Assembly (NCBI RefSeq): GCF_011764485.1
Contig: NZ_AP022849.1
Span: forward strand, 558,001 to 622,000
DNA from: Bosea sp. ANAM02
Lineage (GTDB): Bacteria; Pseudomonadota; Alphaproteobacteria; Rhizobiales; Beijerinckiaceae
Reading direction: 5' to 3'
DNA length: 64,000 bases
Shown piece by piece: positions 46,143 to 55,543 of this stretch. Position numbers and translations under genes: made by a program. Every line of letters begins with the position of its first letter. Position 1 is the stretch's first letter. The notes below the pieces were generated by a model, which was not told the DNA's origin, ran no database searches, and saw nothing but the letters and a program-made list of their open reading frames with translations.

Positions 46143-48361
46143 GCAGCATGTCGATCGTTCACGACCTCTTCTCGAACCCCGAGTCCGAGTTCTTCTCGAT
46201 CGGCCTCGGGGGCCGCCTCGGCAAACCGCGAGCCGCCCAGGCTCAGTTCGCTGAGGCCGTCGAGGGACTGCTCGATCAGCGCTCCGGCATCGGGATCATC
46301 CAGGGTGAGACCGGGTCAGGAAAGACGGCCGGTTACCTCGTTCCCGCCCTCTTGAAGGCGGCAAAGACAGGCGCTCTGGTGGTCATCTCGACGAACACCC
46401 TCAACCTGCAGAAGCAGCTGATGAAGGACGCGTTGCCGTCGGCGCTGGTCCTGATCGAGCGCCTCACTGGCAAACGCCTGCGAGCGGCGCGCCGCATCGG
46501 TCGCCAGAACTTCATCTCGCTGCCCGGCCTGCAGATCAAGATCAACGATCTCGCCCGCGAGGCGACCCCGAACTCGGCGCTCGTCAAACTGTTGGGAAGG
46601 ATACACGCGGAGCTGTCGATCGATCCTGCAAACGCGACGAAGCAGCACGTATCCGAAGCCTTTGGCCAGGAGCTCGGAGAGATCGGCGTTCCCGCACACT
46701 TCTTCGATCAGCTTCAGATCGGCAGGGTGGATGGCGACGACTACGCATACCTCAAGATGCTGGATGACAGCGTCAATTGCGACGTCCTCGTCACCAATCA
46801 CGCCCTGCTGACCTACAACCTCATGTGCTCGGGAGGCTTCCTGTACGACGTCAAATCCGACGATCGCCGCCCTGTCATCATGATTGTCGACGAGGCCGAC
46901 GCCCTCGCTTCGATGGCCGCCAGCCTGGCCACCCGTAAGCTTCCGCTACGCGACCTCGACTACGCTGCCTCGAGGATCGATGTCGCGAAGGCGACGCGGA
47001 CGAGGTTGAACAAGTGCCTGAAGAACATCGCAGCAAGCTTCGACCAGGCCCGGGACGCCGGCGCCATTTTGAACCGCCCGAGCGACATCGCAATCATGCC
47101 CCTAAGCGGGCAGAGCAATCTCCAGAAGGTGCTGCTCGGCGAGATCGAGGAGGTCGAAGGAATTCTGACGACGTGCATGTCCAAGGACGGGCTCGGCACG
47201 ATGCGCAGGTACGATCTCGACACGATCGTGAGGGATCTGCAGGCGATCCGCGCGAACCTGGCGCGCCAGGGCGGGGCATCCAGCGAGATCCTCTCGCTGT
47301 ATTGGTCGCCAATTCGCAACTTTCCAGGCTTCCACATCGACGGAGGCGATGCCGGCAGGATCATCTCCCGGCTCTGGCGCCTTGAACACCTCCGTCCGGC
47401 CACCCTCCTGTTCACCTCGGCGACGCTGACAGGGGCCGCCGATCGCGGCATCCCCATGGCTGGCTTCGCGCGCGAAATCGGAATGGGGCAGCGGGTGCTC
47501 GCCGAGACAGTTTGCGCCGCCTTCGCTCCGGAACAATTCGGGAGCATGGACTTCGTGTTGATCGACCCTCGGATAGCTCCTCCCGTCACGATCCGGAACG
47601 ACGGTGATGACGATGACACGAACACGATCGCCAACCCGGCCATCCTACCCTGGTGGTGCGGCATGATCCGCGCGGCGTCGGATAAGGGCGGTCGTATCCT
47701 CGTGCTCCTGCCCTCCCATCGGGATGCATCATTGGTGCGTGATGCTCTCGGTGCCATCGATGGGCGGCGTATCTTGCTCGACAGTCGCGATGAAGGCGCC
47801 CAGGTGCTCAGGGCATTCGAAACCGACGCGTCCGCCATCCTGATCAGCGCGATCAGGTGGGAAGGCCTCGATATGCCAGGCAAAATCCGCCACATCGTGA
47901 TCCCGCGCTATCCGCTCACCCCGCGCGACGTCGTCCGCGACGCTCTGCGCGAGGAGTCCCTGCTCGCTCGCGGCTACAAGAAATCATCGATCCGGGCTCA
48001 GGCCTTCATGGCGTCGCTCTCGCAGGCCCGGCGCAAGTTCTTCCAGGGGGCCGGCCGGGGCATTCGGATCGAGTCGGATAGTGTTACTATCTGGATCGGG
48101 GACAGCCGCTGGCCCCTCTCCGATGATCGGCGCGAAAGGCACCCCGAGGTGATCTCCCGAAACTGGGCCAGCTCCATGGTGTACGCCGTCCCGCAGCGCT
48201 TCCGCTCCAATCTCGACAACGCGGCGATTTACAGCCTCGCCTCGGGCGTGGGGCCCTTCGAATCCATCGAAAAGGAGCGAAGGCAGAGCAGGCTGTCCGC
48301 ATTCCTGGACAAAATTCGTCCGCGACGTGAGGACGTTCCGGATGCGTTGCCAAGGCTTTAG
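46139..48361 (+). CDS. csf4: type IV-A DinG helicase (Csf4)
   Basis: This 740-residue superfamily 2 helicase has Walker A QGETGSGKTAGYL (about 55-67), MIVDEADAL (DEAD-like, about 250), TNHALLTYN, TSATLTGAADRG, and ILISAIRWEGLDMPGK near the C-terminus. The four-cysteine Fe-S cluster expected in chromosomal DinG is not evident between Walker A and the DEAD motif, as reported for the CRISPR-associated DinG. DinG is the defining effector of type IV-A, acting in place of a nuclease. The GTG at 46139 overlaps the csf2 stop; an ATG at 46148 is the alternative. The array starts 10 bp after its stop. Confidence 0.85.
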   Translation: MSSMSIVHDLFSNPESEFFSIGLGGRLGKPRAAQAQFAEAVEGLLDQRSGIGIIQGETGSGKTAGYLVPALLKAAKTGALVVISTNTLNLQKQLMKDALPSALVLIERLTGKRLRAARRIGRQNFISLPGLQIKINDLAREATPNSALVKLLGRIHAELSIDPANATKQHVSEAFGQELGEIGVPAHFFDQLQIGRVDGDDYAYLKMLDDSVNCDVLVTNHALLTYNLMCSGGFLYDVKSDDRRPVIMIVDEADALASMAASLATRKLPLRDLDYAASRIDVAKATRTRLNKCLKNIAASFDQARDAGAILNRPSDIAIMPLSGQSNLQKVLLGEIEEVEGILTTCMSKDGLGTMRRYDLDTIVRDLQAIRANLARQGGASSEILSLYWSPIRNFPGFHIDGGDAGRIISRLWRLEHLRPATLLFTSATLTGAADRGIPMAGFAREIGMGQRVLAETVCAAFAPEQFGSMDFVLIDPRIAPPVTIRNDGDDDDTNTIANPAILPWWCGMIRAASDKGGRILVLLPSHRDASLVRDALGAIDGRRILLDSRDEGAQVLRAFETDASAILISAIRWEGLDMPGKIRHIVIPRYPLTPRDVVRDALREESLLARGYKKSSIRAQAFMASLSQARRKFFQGAGRGIRIESDSVTIWIGDSRWPLSDDRRERHPEVISRNWASSMVYAVPQRFRSNLDNAAIYSLASGVGPFESIEKERRQSRLSAFLDKIRPRREDVPDALPRL

Positions 48362-48371
48362 TTGGGCACCT

Positions 48372-50599
48372 CCTATGCCGACCCTTCTTTTGCGGTTGGC
48401 CGACAACTGTAGAGGCATCGCCGCCGTCAATGACGAACCTATGCCGACCCTTCTTTTGCGGTTGGCCGACAACATGAGCGATCGTTTCACGATCTGCCTG
48501 CCCCTATGCCGACCCTTCTTTTGCGGTTGGCCGACAACTTGTTGACCATGGCCGGCACGTTCACCACGCCTATGCCGACCCTTCTTTTGCGGTTGGCCGA
48601 CAACGTGGTCGCCTGAGCCTTCGACAGTGACGATCCTATGCCGACCCTTCTTTTGGGGTCGGCCGACAACAAGCCCGAAGCCAAAATCGCCCGCGGTGAT
48701 CCTATGCCGACCCTTGATTTGGGGTTGGCCGACAACTTCGATGAGAGCTGGAAGCATTTCGTTACTCTTATTCCGACCCTTGATTGGGGTTGGCCGACAA
48801 TTTGATTACGCCAAGCGTTTCGTTGCGTATCCTTATGCCGACCCTTTCATTTGAGGTCGGCCGACAAGGAGCAGTATTTCCGGGAGGCCTTGCTTCTACT
48901 CATGCCACCCCTCGAAGAGGTTGGCCGAAAACTAGGAAGGCGGAACGCGGCGGGACGCAATCAAGTGCCACCCCTGGTATGGTGTGGCCGACAATTGCTT
49001 GACCGAGGTGATGATCGTTCGGGCATTTATGCCGCCCCCTCGATTCCGGGTGGCCGACAACTGTGCCGGTGGTAGGGTGGTCGTGCCTGACCTATGCCGT
49101 CCCCGTGATAGGGTCCGGCCGATAATGGCACTGTCAACCGCGATATGACGATGTTTCCCATGCCAGCCCCAGGTTGGCCGACAACGGCGATCCCGGGTAG
49201 AACCGAAACGGCTCCCTATGCCGACCCTTCTTTGGGGGCGGCCGACAACTTGGAGAGCTCGTCGGTGATCCAGGAACCTCCTATGCCGACCCTTCTTTTG
49301 GGGTCGGCCGACAACGTCATCGTCAGCACAGACGATCAGATGCGGCCTGTGCCGACCCTTCTTTTGGGGTTGGCCGACAAGTTGCGGGAGAGCCGGCGCC
49401 AGGCAGCCCCTATGCCGACCCCTCTTTTGGGGTTGGCCGACAACCTCGGGTTCACGACGCCCGCGCTTCGACGGCCCTATGCCGACCCTGGCTTTTAGGG
49501 TTGGCCGACAACGGCACCGTCTACCTCGCGCTATTCACCGCCCTATGCCGAACCCTTCTTTTGGGGTTGGCCGACAACGAGAAGACCACGAGCGCAACGG
49601 CGAACAGCCCTATGCCGACCCTTCTTTGGGGGTTGGCCGACAACAGCGCGGTGCGCTTGTCGGTCTCGTTCGAGCCTATGCCGACCCTTCTTTTGGGGTT
49701 GGCCGAAAACGCCATGCAGTCGATCGCGTAACTCAAGGACCTATGCCGGACTCGGTTCGAGGATCGGCCTACAACGACAAGGCGGAGAAATTGCTCGACG
49801 AGCGGTACATGCCGACCATCCATTTGGGGTTGGCCGACAACACGACAGCAGAGCCGGAAGCGATGCGCGCCCTATGCCGACCCATCAAATGGGGTTGGCC
49901 GACAACGCCGTCCAGCCAGCATGAAGAGATCCTTCTCTTGGGGTTGGCCGACAACTTCGGCCACCCCAGATCAGGGGCGGCATAGGCATGCTATCCCTCC
50001 AATGGGAGTGGCCGACAACTATGCGGGCGCGCTCGCCTACCTGATGAACCCAATGCCGACCCATCAAATGGGATCGGCCGACAACTTCTACGGCTGGCAT
50101 CAGGCCGACCGTTTTCCCAATGCCATCCCCCGCTTCTGAGGTTGGCCGACAATTGGTCGTCGATCGCATCGAAGACCGCATCGCCTATGCCGACCTTTGA
50201 ATTGGGGTTGGCCGACAACAAGGCAAGCGGTGTCTGCTGACGGTTCGAACCTATGCCGACCCCCAGACTAGGGTTGGCCGATAACCGCCTTATGCTGTGG
50301 GCCGCTTGCAGCCCTCATGCCGCCCCCTGAAACGGGGCGGCCGATAAAATCTGCGGCAGTTCTTCAAGGAAAAGCCTGGCAATGCCAACCTCGGTTGCGG
50401 TTGGCTGGTATCACCTCATTCGCAGAATGGAGTGCGGCGACCCTATGCTGCCCCCTCACCAGGGCAGCCGACAACGTCCAGCTCCATTTCAAGCGCCAAC
50501 TTTGCCACCCCGTGAATTGGGAGTGGCCGATAACTCGCAAGCGCGCTCGATCATGCGTTGAATCCAATGCCGCTCCTTCGAACTGGGGTGGCCGACAAC
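48372..50599 (+). CRISPR. type IV-A CRISPR array, about 35 repeats and 34 spacers
   Basis: Canonical repeats are 36 nt: CCTATGCCGACCC, a short AT-rich loop, then GGGGTTGGCCGACAAC; spacers are mostly 29-31 nt, so the unit is 66 nt. Repeats 1-6 (48372-48736) and 14-24 (49215-49906) are mostly near-canonical. Repeats 7-13 and 25-35 are strongly diverged but keep the spacing. The 3' end (C-GACAAC or GATAAC) is the best conserved part and fits a crRNA 5' handle, which places transcription on the plus strand, same as the cas genes. No leader is seen between dinG and repeat 1. The open frames crossing the array are artefacts of the repeat. Confidence 0.9.
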
Positions 50600-50804
50600 A
50601 AGCTTTGCGAGCGGCGTTTCATGCTCGCACCTTGAGGGGCAGGCAAACCGGAGCGTGGCTCGCCTGCAATTGCGCTGCGCCTCTCTCCGTCGTTGCCGGC
50701 TGCGGCGTTAACGCATCCACGGCATTTTAATTGATAAACCTTTAACGGCTTCAACCGGCGTGCGATCCTTGGTGCGTTCAACAATTGAATCGCCGGTCCA
50801 TCGC

Positions 50805-52568
50805 ATGATCCTTCGCTTCCTCAAGATTGCCGCGCTGCTGCTTGCATTGGCCCCGGCACCGCTGGCGTTTGCAGTTGGCCCAACGGATGGTCAGATGACC
50901 TTCGGCGACGTGATGCGCCTCGGACAGGAAGGCAAGCTGAAGACCATCGTGGTCCTGGGAGAGCGTCAGGCCGTGGTCGAGACCCGAGAAGGCGCCCGGG
51001 CGGCTGCGACGATGCCGCTGAACCAGACCTGGGCGACCGAGCTCGCCAAGGCCGGCGTCAACATCGAATTCCAGGCTCCCGATCAGTCGACCCTGAACCT
51101 TTCGCTCTCGATCTTCAGCGTCGTCGTGCAGGGCCTCGGGCTCTTCCTGATGGCCGGCCTGGTCGTCTGGCTGCTGCGGACCGCGCGAAGCAAGATGGCG
51201 ATCGCGGACTTCGTGAAGCCCCGCGACATCAAGGATCGCATCCTCTTCCAGCACGTCGCGGGCGCTGACGACGGCAAGGAAGCGCTCAAGGACATCGTCG
51301 ACTACCTACGCGACCCATCCAGGTTCGAGGCGGTCGGCGCCAAGCCGCGCAACGGCGTCCTCCTTGTCGGTGATCCTGGCAACGGAAAGACGCTGCTCGC
51401 GAAGGCCGTCGCCGGCGAGGCGGGTGTCCCGTTCATGGCCTGCTCGGGCTCGCAGTTCCAGGAGATGTTCGCCGGCGTGGGCGCGGCACGCGTTCGTTCG
51501 ATGTTCAAGAAGCTGCGGAAGGCGGCCCCGGCCATTCTGTTCATCGACGAGATCGACAGCCTCGGCAAAAAGCGTTCATCGAGCTCCTCCTCTGTCGAGA
51601 ACGACTCCGCCAACACGCTCAACGAGCTCCTGACGCAGTTGGATGGCCTGACCTCCGGGAGCGGCATCGTCATCATCGGGGCCACGAACCGCGTCGAAGT
51701 GCTCGATCCGGCCCTCATTCGCGCCGGCCGCTTCGACATGCACGTCATTGTGCCGTCCCCGGATCAGAAAGCGCGCACCGAGATCCTGAAGGTCGCCAGC
51801 CGCGACGTCGAGCTCGCCGACGACGTCGACTTCGCCACGATCGCGCGCGGCACCTCCGGTTTCTCGGGCGCGGATCTTGCCATCCTGGTCAACGAGGCAG
51901 CGATCCTCGCTGGGAAGCGCTCTGCGCACCAGGTCACCATGGCGGACTTCGACCAGGCCCGCGACAACAAGATTCTCGGAGGGACGCGCGGCACCTTGAT
52001 GATCGACCCAGCCGAGCTGGAGACCATCATCGTGCACGAGAGCGGGCATGCCCTGGCGAACGTGCTCCTGCCGGCCTGTGACCCCATTCACAAGGGCACC
52101 GTGACGCCCCGCGGACGTTCGCTGGGCCACATCGCCACGATGCCCCTGAAGGACCGCGTATTGGTAACTCGGACCAAGTTCCTGTCCGAGCTCGTCATGC
52201 TGCTTGCAGGCCGCGCGGCGGAGGAAATTTTCTTCGGCGCCGACATGGTCACCAGCGGGGCCACCTCGGACAGCGACCTAGCAACAACGACCGCCTTTGA
52301 CATGGTCGCGAGGTACGGCATGGGATCGAGCATGGCGAGCCGCGTCGGCTCGTCGCGTCCGCTCTCCGAGGAGACCAAGCGCCGCGTCGACGAAGAGGTC
52401 GAGGAGATCATCCGCGCCAGCTATGAGCGCGCGAAGGAGCTCCTGCTGGCGAACAAGCCCGCGCTGGATCGGCTCTGCGCTCGGTTCCGAGAGGAAGACA
52501 CGCTCGATGGAGACGAGATCCGCCGGATCGTTGCCGAGAGCAGTCCCGCAGTCAGCGCTGCCGCTTGA
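50805..52568 (+). CDS. ftsH: FtsH-type AAA+ zinc metalloprotease
   Basis: From the ATG at 50805 this is a 587-residue protein with a hydrophobic N-terminus (MILRFLKIAALLLALAPAPL), a second membrane segment (about 107-127) and a AAA+ module. Motifs are GDPGNGKT (about 189), FIDEIDSLGKKR, ATNRVEVLDPALIRAGRFD, and HESGHA (zinc ligands about 411-415). A GTG at 50760 would add 15 residues. It is complete and looks functional, but chromosomal FtsH is essential and normally present elsewhere, so this is an accessory copy. It follows the CRISPR array without an apparent link. Downstream gene 52581 is convergent. Confidence 0.85.
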   Translation: MILRFLKIAALLLALAPAPLAFAVGPTDGQMTFGDVMRLGQEGKLKTIVVLGERQAVVETREGARAAATMPLNQTWATELAKAGVNIEFQAPDQSTLNLSLSIFSVVVQGLGLFLMAGLVVWLLRTARSKMAIADFVKPRDIKDRILFQHVAGADDGKEALKDIVDYLRDPSRFEAVGAKPRNGVLLVGDPGNGKTLLAKAVAGEAGVPFMACSGSQFQEMFAGVGAARVRSMFKKLRKAAPAILFIDEIDSLGKKRSSSSSSVENDSANTLNELLTQLDGLTSGSGIVIIGATNRVEVLDPALIRAGRFDMHVIVPSPDQKARTEILKVASRDVELADDVDFATIARGTSGFSGADLAILVNEAAILAGKRSAHQVTMADFDQARDNKILGGTRGTLMIDPAELETIIVHESGHALANVLLPACDPIHKGTVTPRGRSLGHIATMPLKDRVLVTRTKFLSELVMLLAGRAAEEIFFGADMVTSGATSDSDLATTTAFDMVARYGMGSSMASRVGSSRPLSEETKRRVDEEVEEIIRASYERAKELLLANKPALDRLCARFREEDTLDGDEIRRIVAESSPAVSAAA

Positions 52569-52580
52569 GGCACCAGGCGA

Positions 52581-53066
52581 TCAGGCTGGTGCCTCGGACG
52601 CGTATCGCTCCCAGGCTTCTGCGATGTCTGAGCCTGCGTCGAAGCCGAAGAACTCGATGTGTTTCCCAGCGAGCTCTCGCCCGGCGGCAGCGACGGCTTT
52701 CCTCTGAGCTGAATTCAGCCAAGAGACGCGCTCCGCCAACCGATCAGCTTCGCCTAGTTCAGCACTCGCACGCGGCGAGAGACACCCGCTGAACGCAGCG
52801 AGCGCTTTCCGAACCTCTCCGCCACAGGCCGGCACCATCACCAGCCAGGCGGGCAGCCAATTGACGAACGTTCCATCCAGCATCATCTGCAAAAGCGCCC
52901 CGAAATGGCCATGCCTGAGATCCTCCTCGGTGATCTCAGTCCAGTTTGCGACCGGACGACCCAGCGATTCCATGCTGTAGAATTCATAGAGCTCCTCGAT
53001 CGGAACTGCTCCATACGACAACTCCGGAGGAAATGCGTCGGACACGATGTCGATCAGGCTCTTCAT
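52581..53066 (-). CDS. hypothetical protein, possible immunity partner
   Basis: This acidic 161-residue protein is downstream of, and 1 base from, the Cys-rich secreted protein gene. Start ATG at 53066 with GGGGATT upstream; the in-frame start at 53231 runs through the neighbouring gene and is rejected. It has no signal peptide and reads as soluble (EELYEFYSMESLGRPVANWTEI). A cytoplasmic partner of a secreted protein is often an immunity protein, but this is only a suggestion from context. Confidence 0.5.
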   Translation of the reverse strand: MKSLIDIVSDAFPPELSYGAVPIEELYEFYSMESLGRPVANWTEITEEDLRHGHFGALLQMMLDGTFVNWLPAWLVMVPACGGEVRKALAAFSGCLSPRASAELGEADRLAERVSWLNSAQRKAVAAAGRELAGKHIEFFGFDAGSDIAEAWERYASEAPA

Positions 53067-53067
53067 C

Positions 53068-53562
53068 TCAAATCCCCGCCAATTCGACGCAATTCCTGTA
53101 GGCATTATTGACCTGATTGATTTGCGTCTTGTGATTCTTATCTCCACCGCGAAAACATAATGTTTCTCGACGGGATCGAGCCACCGCGCAGAAGCGAAAC
53201 TTGTCCGCCTTATTCTCAAGGATAGCGGCACTGTCAGTCCTCAGGCACCGCAAGGGCGTCGGGCTTTTACATGCTCGCTCCACTTCAGCGTTCAACCGAC
53301 GAAACTGCTCCGGGCCGCAATCACCCGGCGGCGGTAGCCCTGCATCCTTCTTGAACTTGTGGACCAGCGCCGCGCCCCCGCCGATCGCAACCGCGCAGCT
53401 GATCTTGTGGTCGAGGCAGGCCTTGGCAGCCTTGTACGCGAGAATGCCGCCTCCGACGCCCACTCCCATCTTGATGGCCCCAGGGCTAGGCATGAGGGCG
53501 GTCTGCGCTTGAGCAGCGACGGCAGCGAGGAGGAGTGCGGCGGACAGCATGAGGATCTTCAT
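53068..53562 (-). CDS. secreted Cys-rich protein, toxin-like C-terminus
   Basis: This 164-residue protein has a signal peptide (MKILMLSAALLLAAVAAQAQ), a glycine-rich hydrophobic segment (GVGVGGGILAYKAAKACL) and a C-terminal region. That region has about seven cysteines in C-x(n)-C patterns plus GGDKNHKTQINQVNNAYRNC. This arrangement recalls small secreted toxin domains, and GGDxxHxxQ-type motifs occur in some polymorphic toxins. I cannot name a family. It could also be a periplasmic structural protein. Confidence 0.45.
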   Translation of the reverse strand: MKILMLSAALLLAAVAAQAQTALMPSPGAIKMGVGVGGGILAYKAAKACLDHKISCAVAIGGGAALVHKFKKDAGLPPPGDCGPEQFRRLNAEVERACKSPTPLRCLRTDSAAILENKADKFRFCAVARSRRETLCFRGGDKNHKTQINQVNNAYRNCVELAGI

Positions 53563-53632
53563 CCATCCGTCATAACAGGCATACCTTCAAGGACCGGAAA
53601 CCCATTCCTTCAAATCGACAGTACCCGCAGCG

Positions 53633-54586
53633 CTAGCCGGCCGGGCGCAACCCCGGTACTGGCTTTCCCGCCCAAACCAGGTGCTCCGGATCGAGCTCGG
53701 TCTCGCCTTCGTGCCGATAGGCAGCCAGGTGCCCGGCTTTGGCCACCGAGAAGTCGAGGCAGGTGCGCCGCGGATGCAGGATGCGCGGCTCGCCCGCCAT
53801 CCAGTAGTGACCGAAGAACACGAGCCGCTCCTCGCCGAGATCCGCGAGCCAGTCGGATCCGAGAGCCTCGTCCGGCAGGAAGGCAGCCGTTTCCTCGTCG
53901 ACGATCGCGGCCGAGCGGAATGTGGTCGCCTCGTTATCCCACCAGCGGACGCGGGTGTTCTTCCTCTCGTGCCCATCCTTGTCGAAGAAGGTAACGCCGG
54001 GCGGCAGCGCGACCTCTGGGCCCTTCAGCAAGGTCTCCGTGATCTCGTAGGCCCTGGCTCCCTTCGTGAGCGCCTGGAACCAGCCTTCTTCGGTCAGGAC
54101 GTGGTTCGCGTCGGTGAGGCCCGACAGCTCCGCCTGCAAATCGCGATGCCAGCATGCATGGATGGCGACGGCGCCATCGAATTCGACCCAGAGAGGCAGC
54201 GAGCGGAACCAGGAGACGATCTCCTTGTGCTGCTCGCTGTCGTTGCCGACCGCATCGAGGAAGGCGGCATGCTGCGCACGATTCTTCGTCCCACGCACGC
54301 GGAAGTGCCGGCCGGGCTCGTCCGGGATCTCCGTCGCCCAAGCCACAGCGTTGAACTCGTGGTTGCCTTGGATGGCGGCGGCGCTTCCGGCATCCACCAT
54401 CCTCCGAACGATATCGACGACGTCGAGCTGGCGCGGCCCCCGGTCGATATAGTCCCCGCAGAACACCGCGATCATCGATGGATGCCGCCATGCGCCGCCG
54501 GCGTGCTGGAAGCCGTTCTCCGCCAGCAGCGCTTCGAGCTCGTCAGCGTGGCCGTGGATGTCACCGATGAAAAGCCTGTCAGCCAT
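53633..54586 (-). CDS. PPP-family metallophosphoesterase
   Basis: This 317-residue protein has the calcineurin-like metal-binding motifs GDIHG, CGDYIDRGPR and GNHE in order, followed by HACW and GHYWMAG supplying further His ligands. It is a predicted serine/threonine or Ap4A-type phosphatase. It is the second of two overlapping phosphatase genes; its ATG at 54586 overlaps the previous gene's stop by 8 bases. The two proteins are not close copies, so they may act on different substrates. Confidence 0.85.
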   Translation of the reverse strand: MADRLFIGDIHGHADELEALLAENGFQHAGGAWRHPSMIAVFCGDYIDRGPRQLDVVDIVRRMVDAGSAAAIQGNHEFNAVAWATEIPDEPGRHFRVRGTKNRAQHAAFLDAVGNDSEQHKEIVSWFRSLPLWVEFDGAVAIHACWHRDLQAELSGLTDANHVLTEEGWFQALTKGARAYEITETLLKGPEVALPPGVTFFDKDGHERKNTRVRWWDNEATTFRSAAIVDEETAAFLPDEALGSDWLADLGEERLVFFGHYWMAGEPRILHPRRTCLDFSVAKAGHLAAYRHEGETELDPEHLVWAGKPVPGLRPAG

Positions 54587-55418
54587 GGCGCATGCCCACC
54601 GATTCGAACGAGAAAGCCGTGTCGGGTGCGTCGCCGACGGGGCCGGAGAAGACGAGGTCGTCAGGACGCATCATCGAATGCACGGTGCGTATCTCCATCG
54701 TCCCCGTCGCGATGTCCAGAGCCGTCAGCGCGCCTTCCTCGCGCCCGAGCCCAAACACGCCCCCCGTATCGAGCGCAACGACATTACCGAGCTTCGCAAC
54801 GCGCCGCAGAGGCGTGTGCCCGACATAAATGCGCCCGATGCCTTGAACCCCGCTCTCATCGAGCTTGTGAATGCGATCCCTGCCCCAGAGCGCGCATTCG
54901 GCCACGTCCGCGTCGCCGGCCTCCAGGGCCCCTGTGAAGGCCTGCCAGCTCATACCCCTGGGAACATCGGCGTGCACAACGCCGACCAGGCCGCGGTCGG
55001 TTTCGATCTCCAACGCGAGAGGTAGTTTCCAGAGAGCATCGAGAATGTCCGAACGCAGCTCGTCGGGGGTGTCTCTCCACCATTCGAAGCCGTTCCGACT
55101 ATGCAGAAATTCCAGCACGGCGGGGTGTGCATCTCCGCCCTGATATGCTTCGAGGAGCATGCCCTCATGATTGCCGAGGACAGCCTCTACGAACGAGCAC
55201 GACAGGAACTTTGCTGTCCGGTGCGAGCCCGGGCCGCGGTCGATCAGGTCGCCCACAGAGATCAAGCGATCGCGTGATTGATCGAAGTTCATCTTTTCCA
55301 TTGCGCGCAGGACAAGATCGAACATGCCATGGATGTCGCCGACGATCAGATCCTTCCCCTTGGTATTGAGGGGCAGCCGCTTCACAGCCGGCTTCGGCAG
55401 TCGCTTCAGCATTTTCAC
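54579..55418 (-). CDS. PPP-family metallophosphoesterase (PrpA-like)
   Basis: This 279-residue protein carries GDIHGMFD, SVGDLIDRGPGS, LGNHEGM, VVHADVPRGM and YVGHTPL, all the metal ligands of the PPP fold. The layout resembles lambda/PrpA-type phosphatases of bacteria and phages. It is the first gene of the pair and is coupled to the second by overlap. The target is unknown. It is divergent from the YqgE gene. Confidence 0.85.
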   Translation of the reverse strand: MKMLKRLPKPAVKRLPLNTKGKDLIVGDIHGMFDLVLRAMEKMNFDQSRDRLISVGDLIDRGPGSHRTAKFLSCSFVEAVLGNHEGMLLEAYQGGDAHPAVLEFLHSRNGFEWWRDTPDELRSDILDALWKLPLALEIETDRGLVGVVHADVPRGMSWQAFTGALEAGDADVAECALWGRDRIHKLDESGVQGIGRIYVGHTPLRRVAKLGNVVALDTGGVFGLGREEGALTALDIATGTMEIRTVHSMMRPDDLVFSGPVGDAPDTAFSFESVGMRHG

Positions 55419-55543
55419 GTCACCGCTTGATGGAATCGAACGAGCCGAGAAAGGAATCCGGCTTCAATCCACGGTGGCGCGGTATCCTGAAAGCTGCAAT
55501 CATCGATCCATTGACGATCCCCCGATAGATTCTTGAAAGCCCG

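Noticed and set aside
48327..50221. Several open frames of about 60-170 residues on both strands across the CRISPR array
   Set aside because: They are periodic translations of the repeat (for example GWPTT, LADN and SANPKRRV motifs every 66 nt) and have no ribosome-binding sites.
50600..50804. Possible CRISPR leader downstream of the array
   Set aside because: An AT-rich stretch occurs near 50725-50750, but the most uniform repeats are at the dinG end, so a leader here is not supported.
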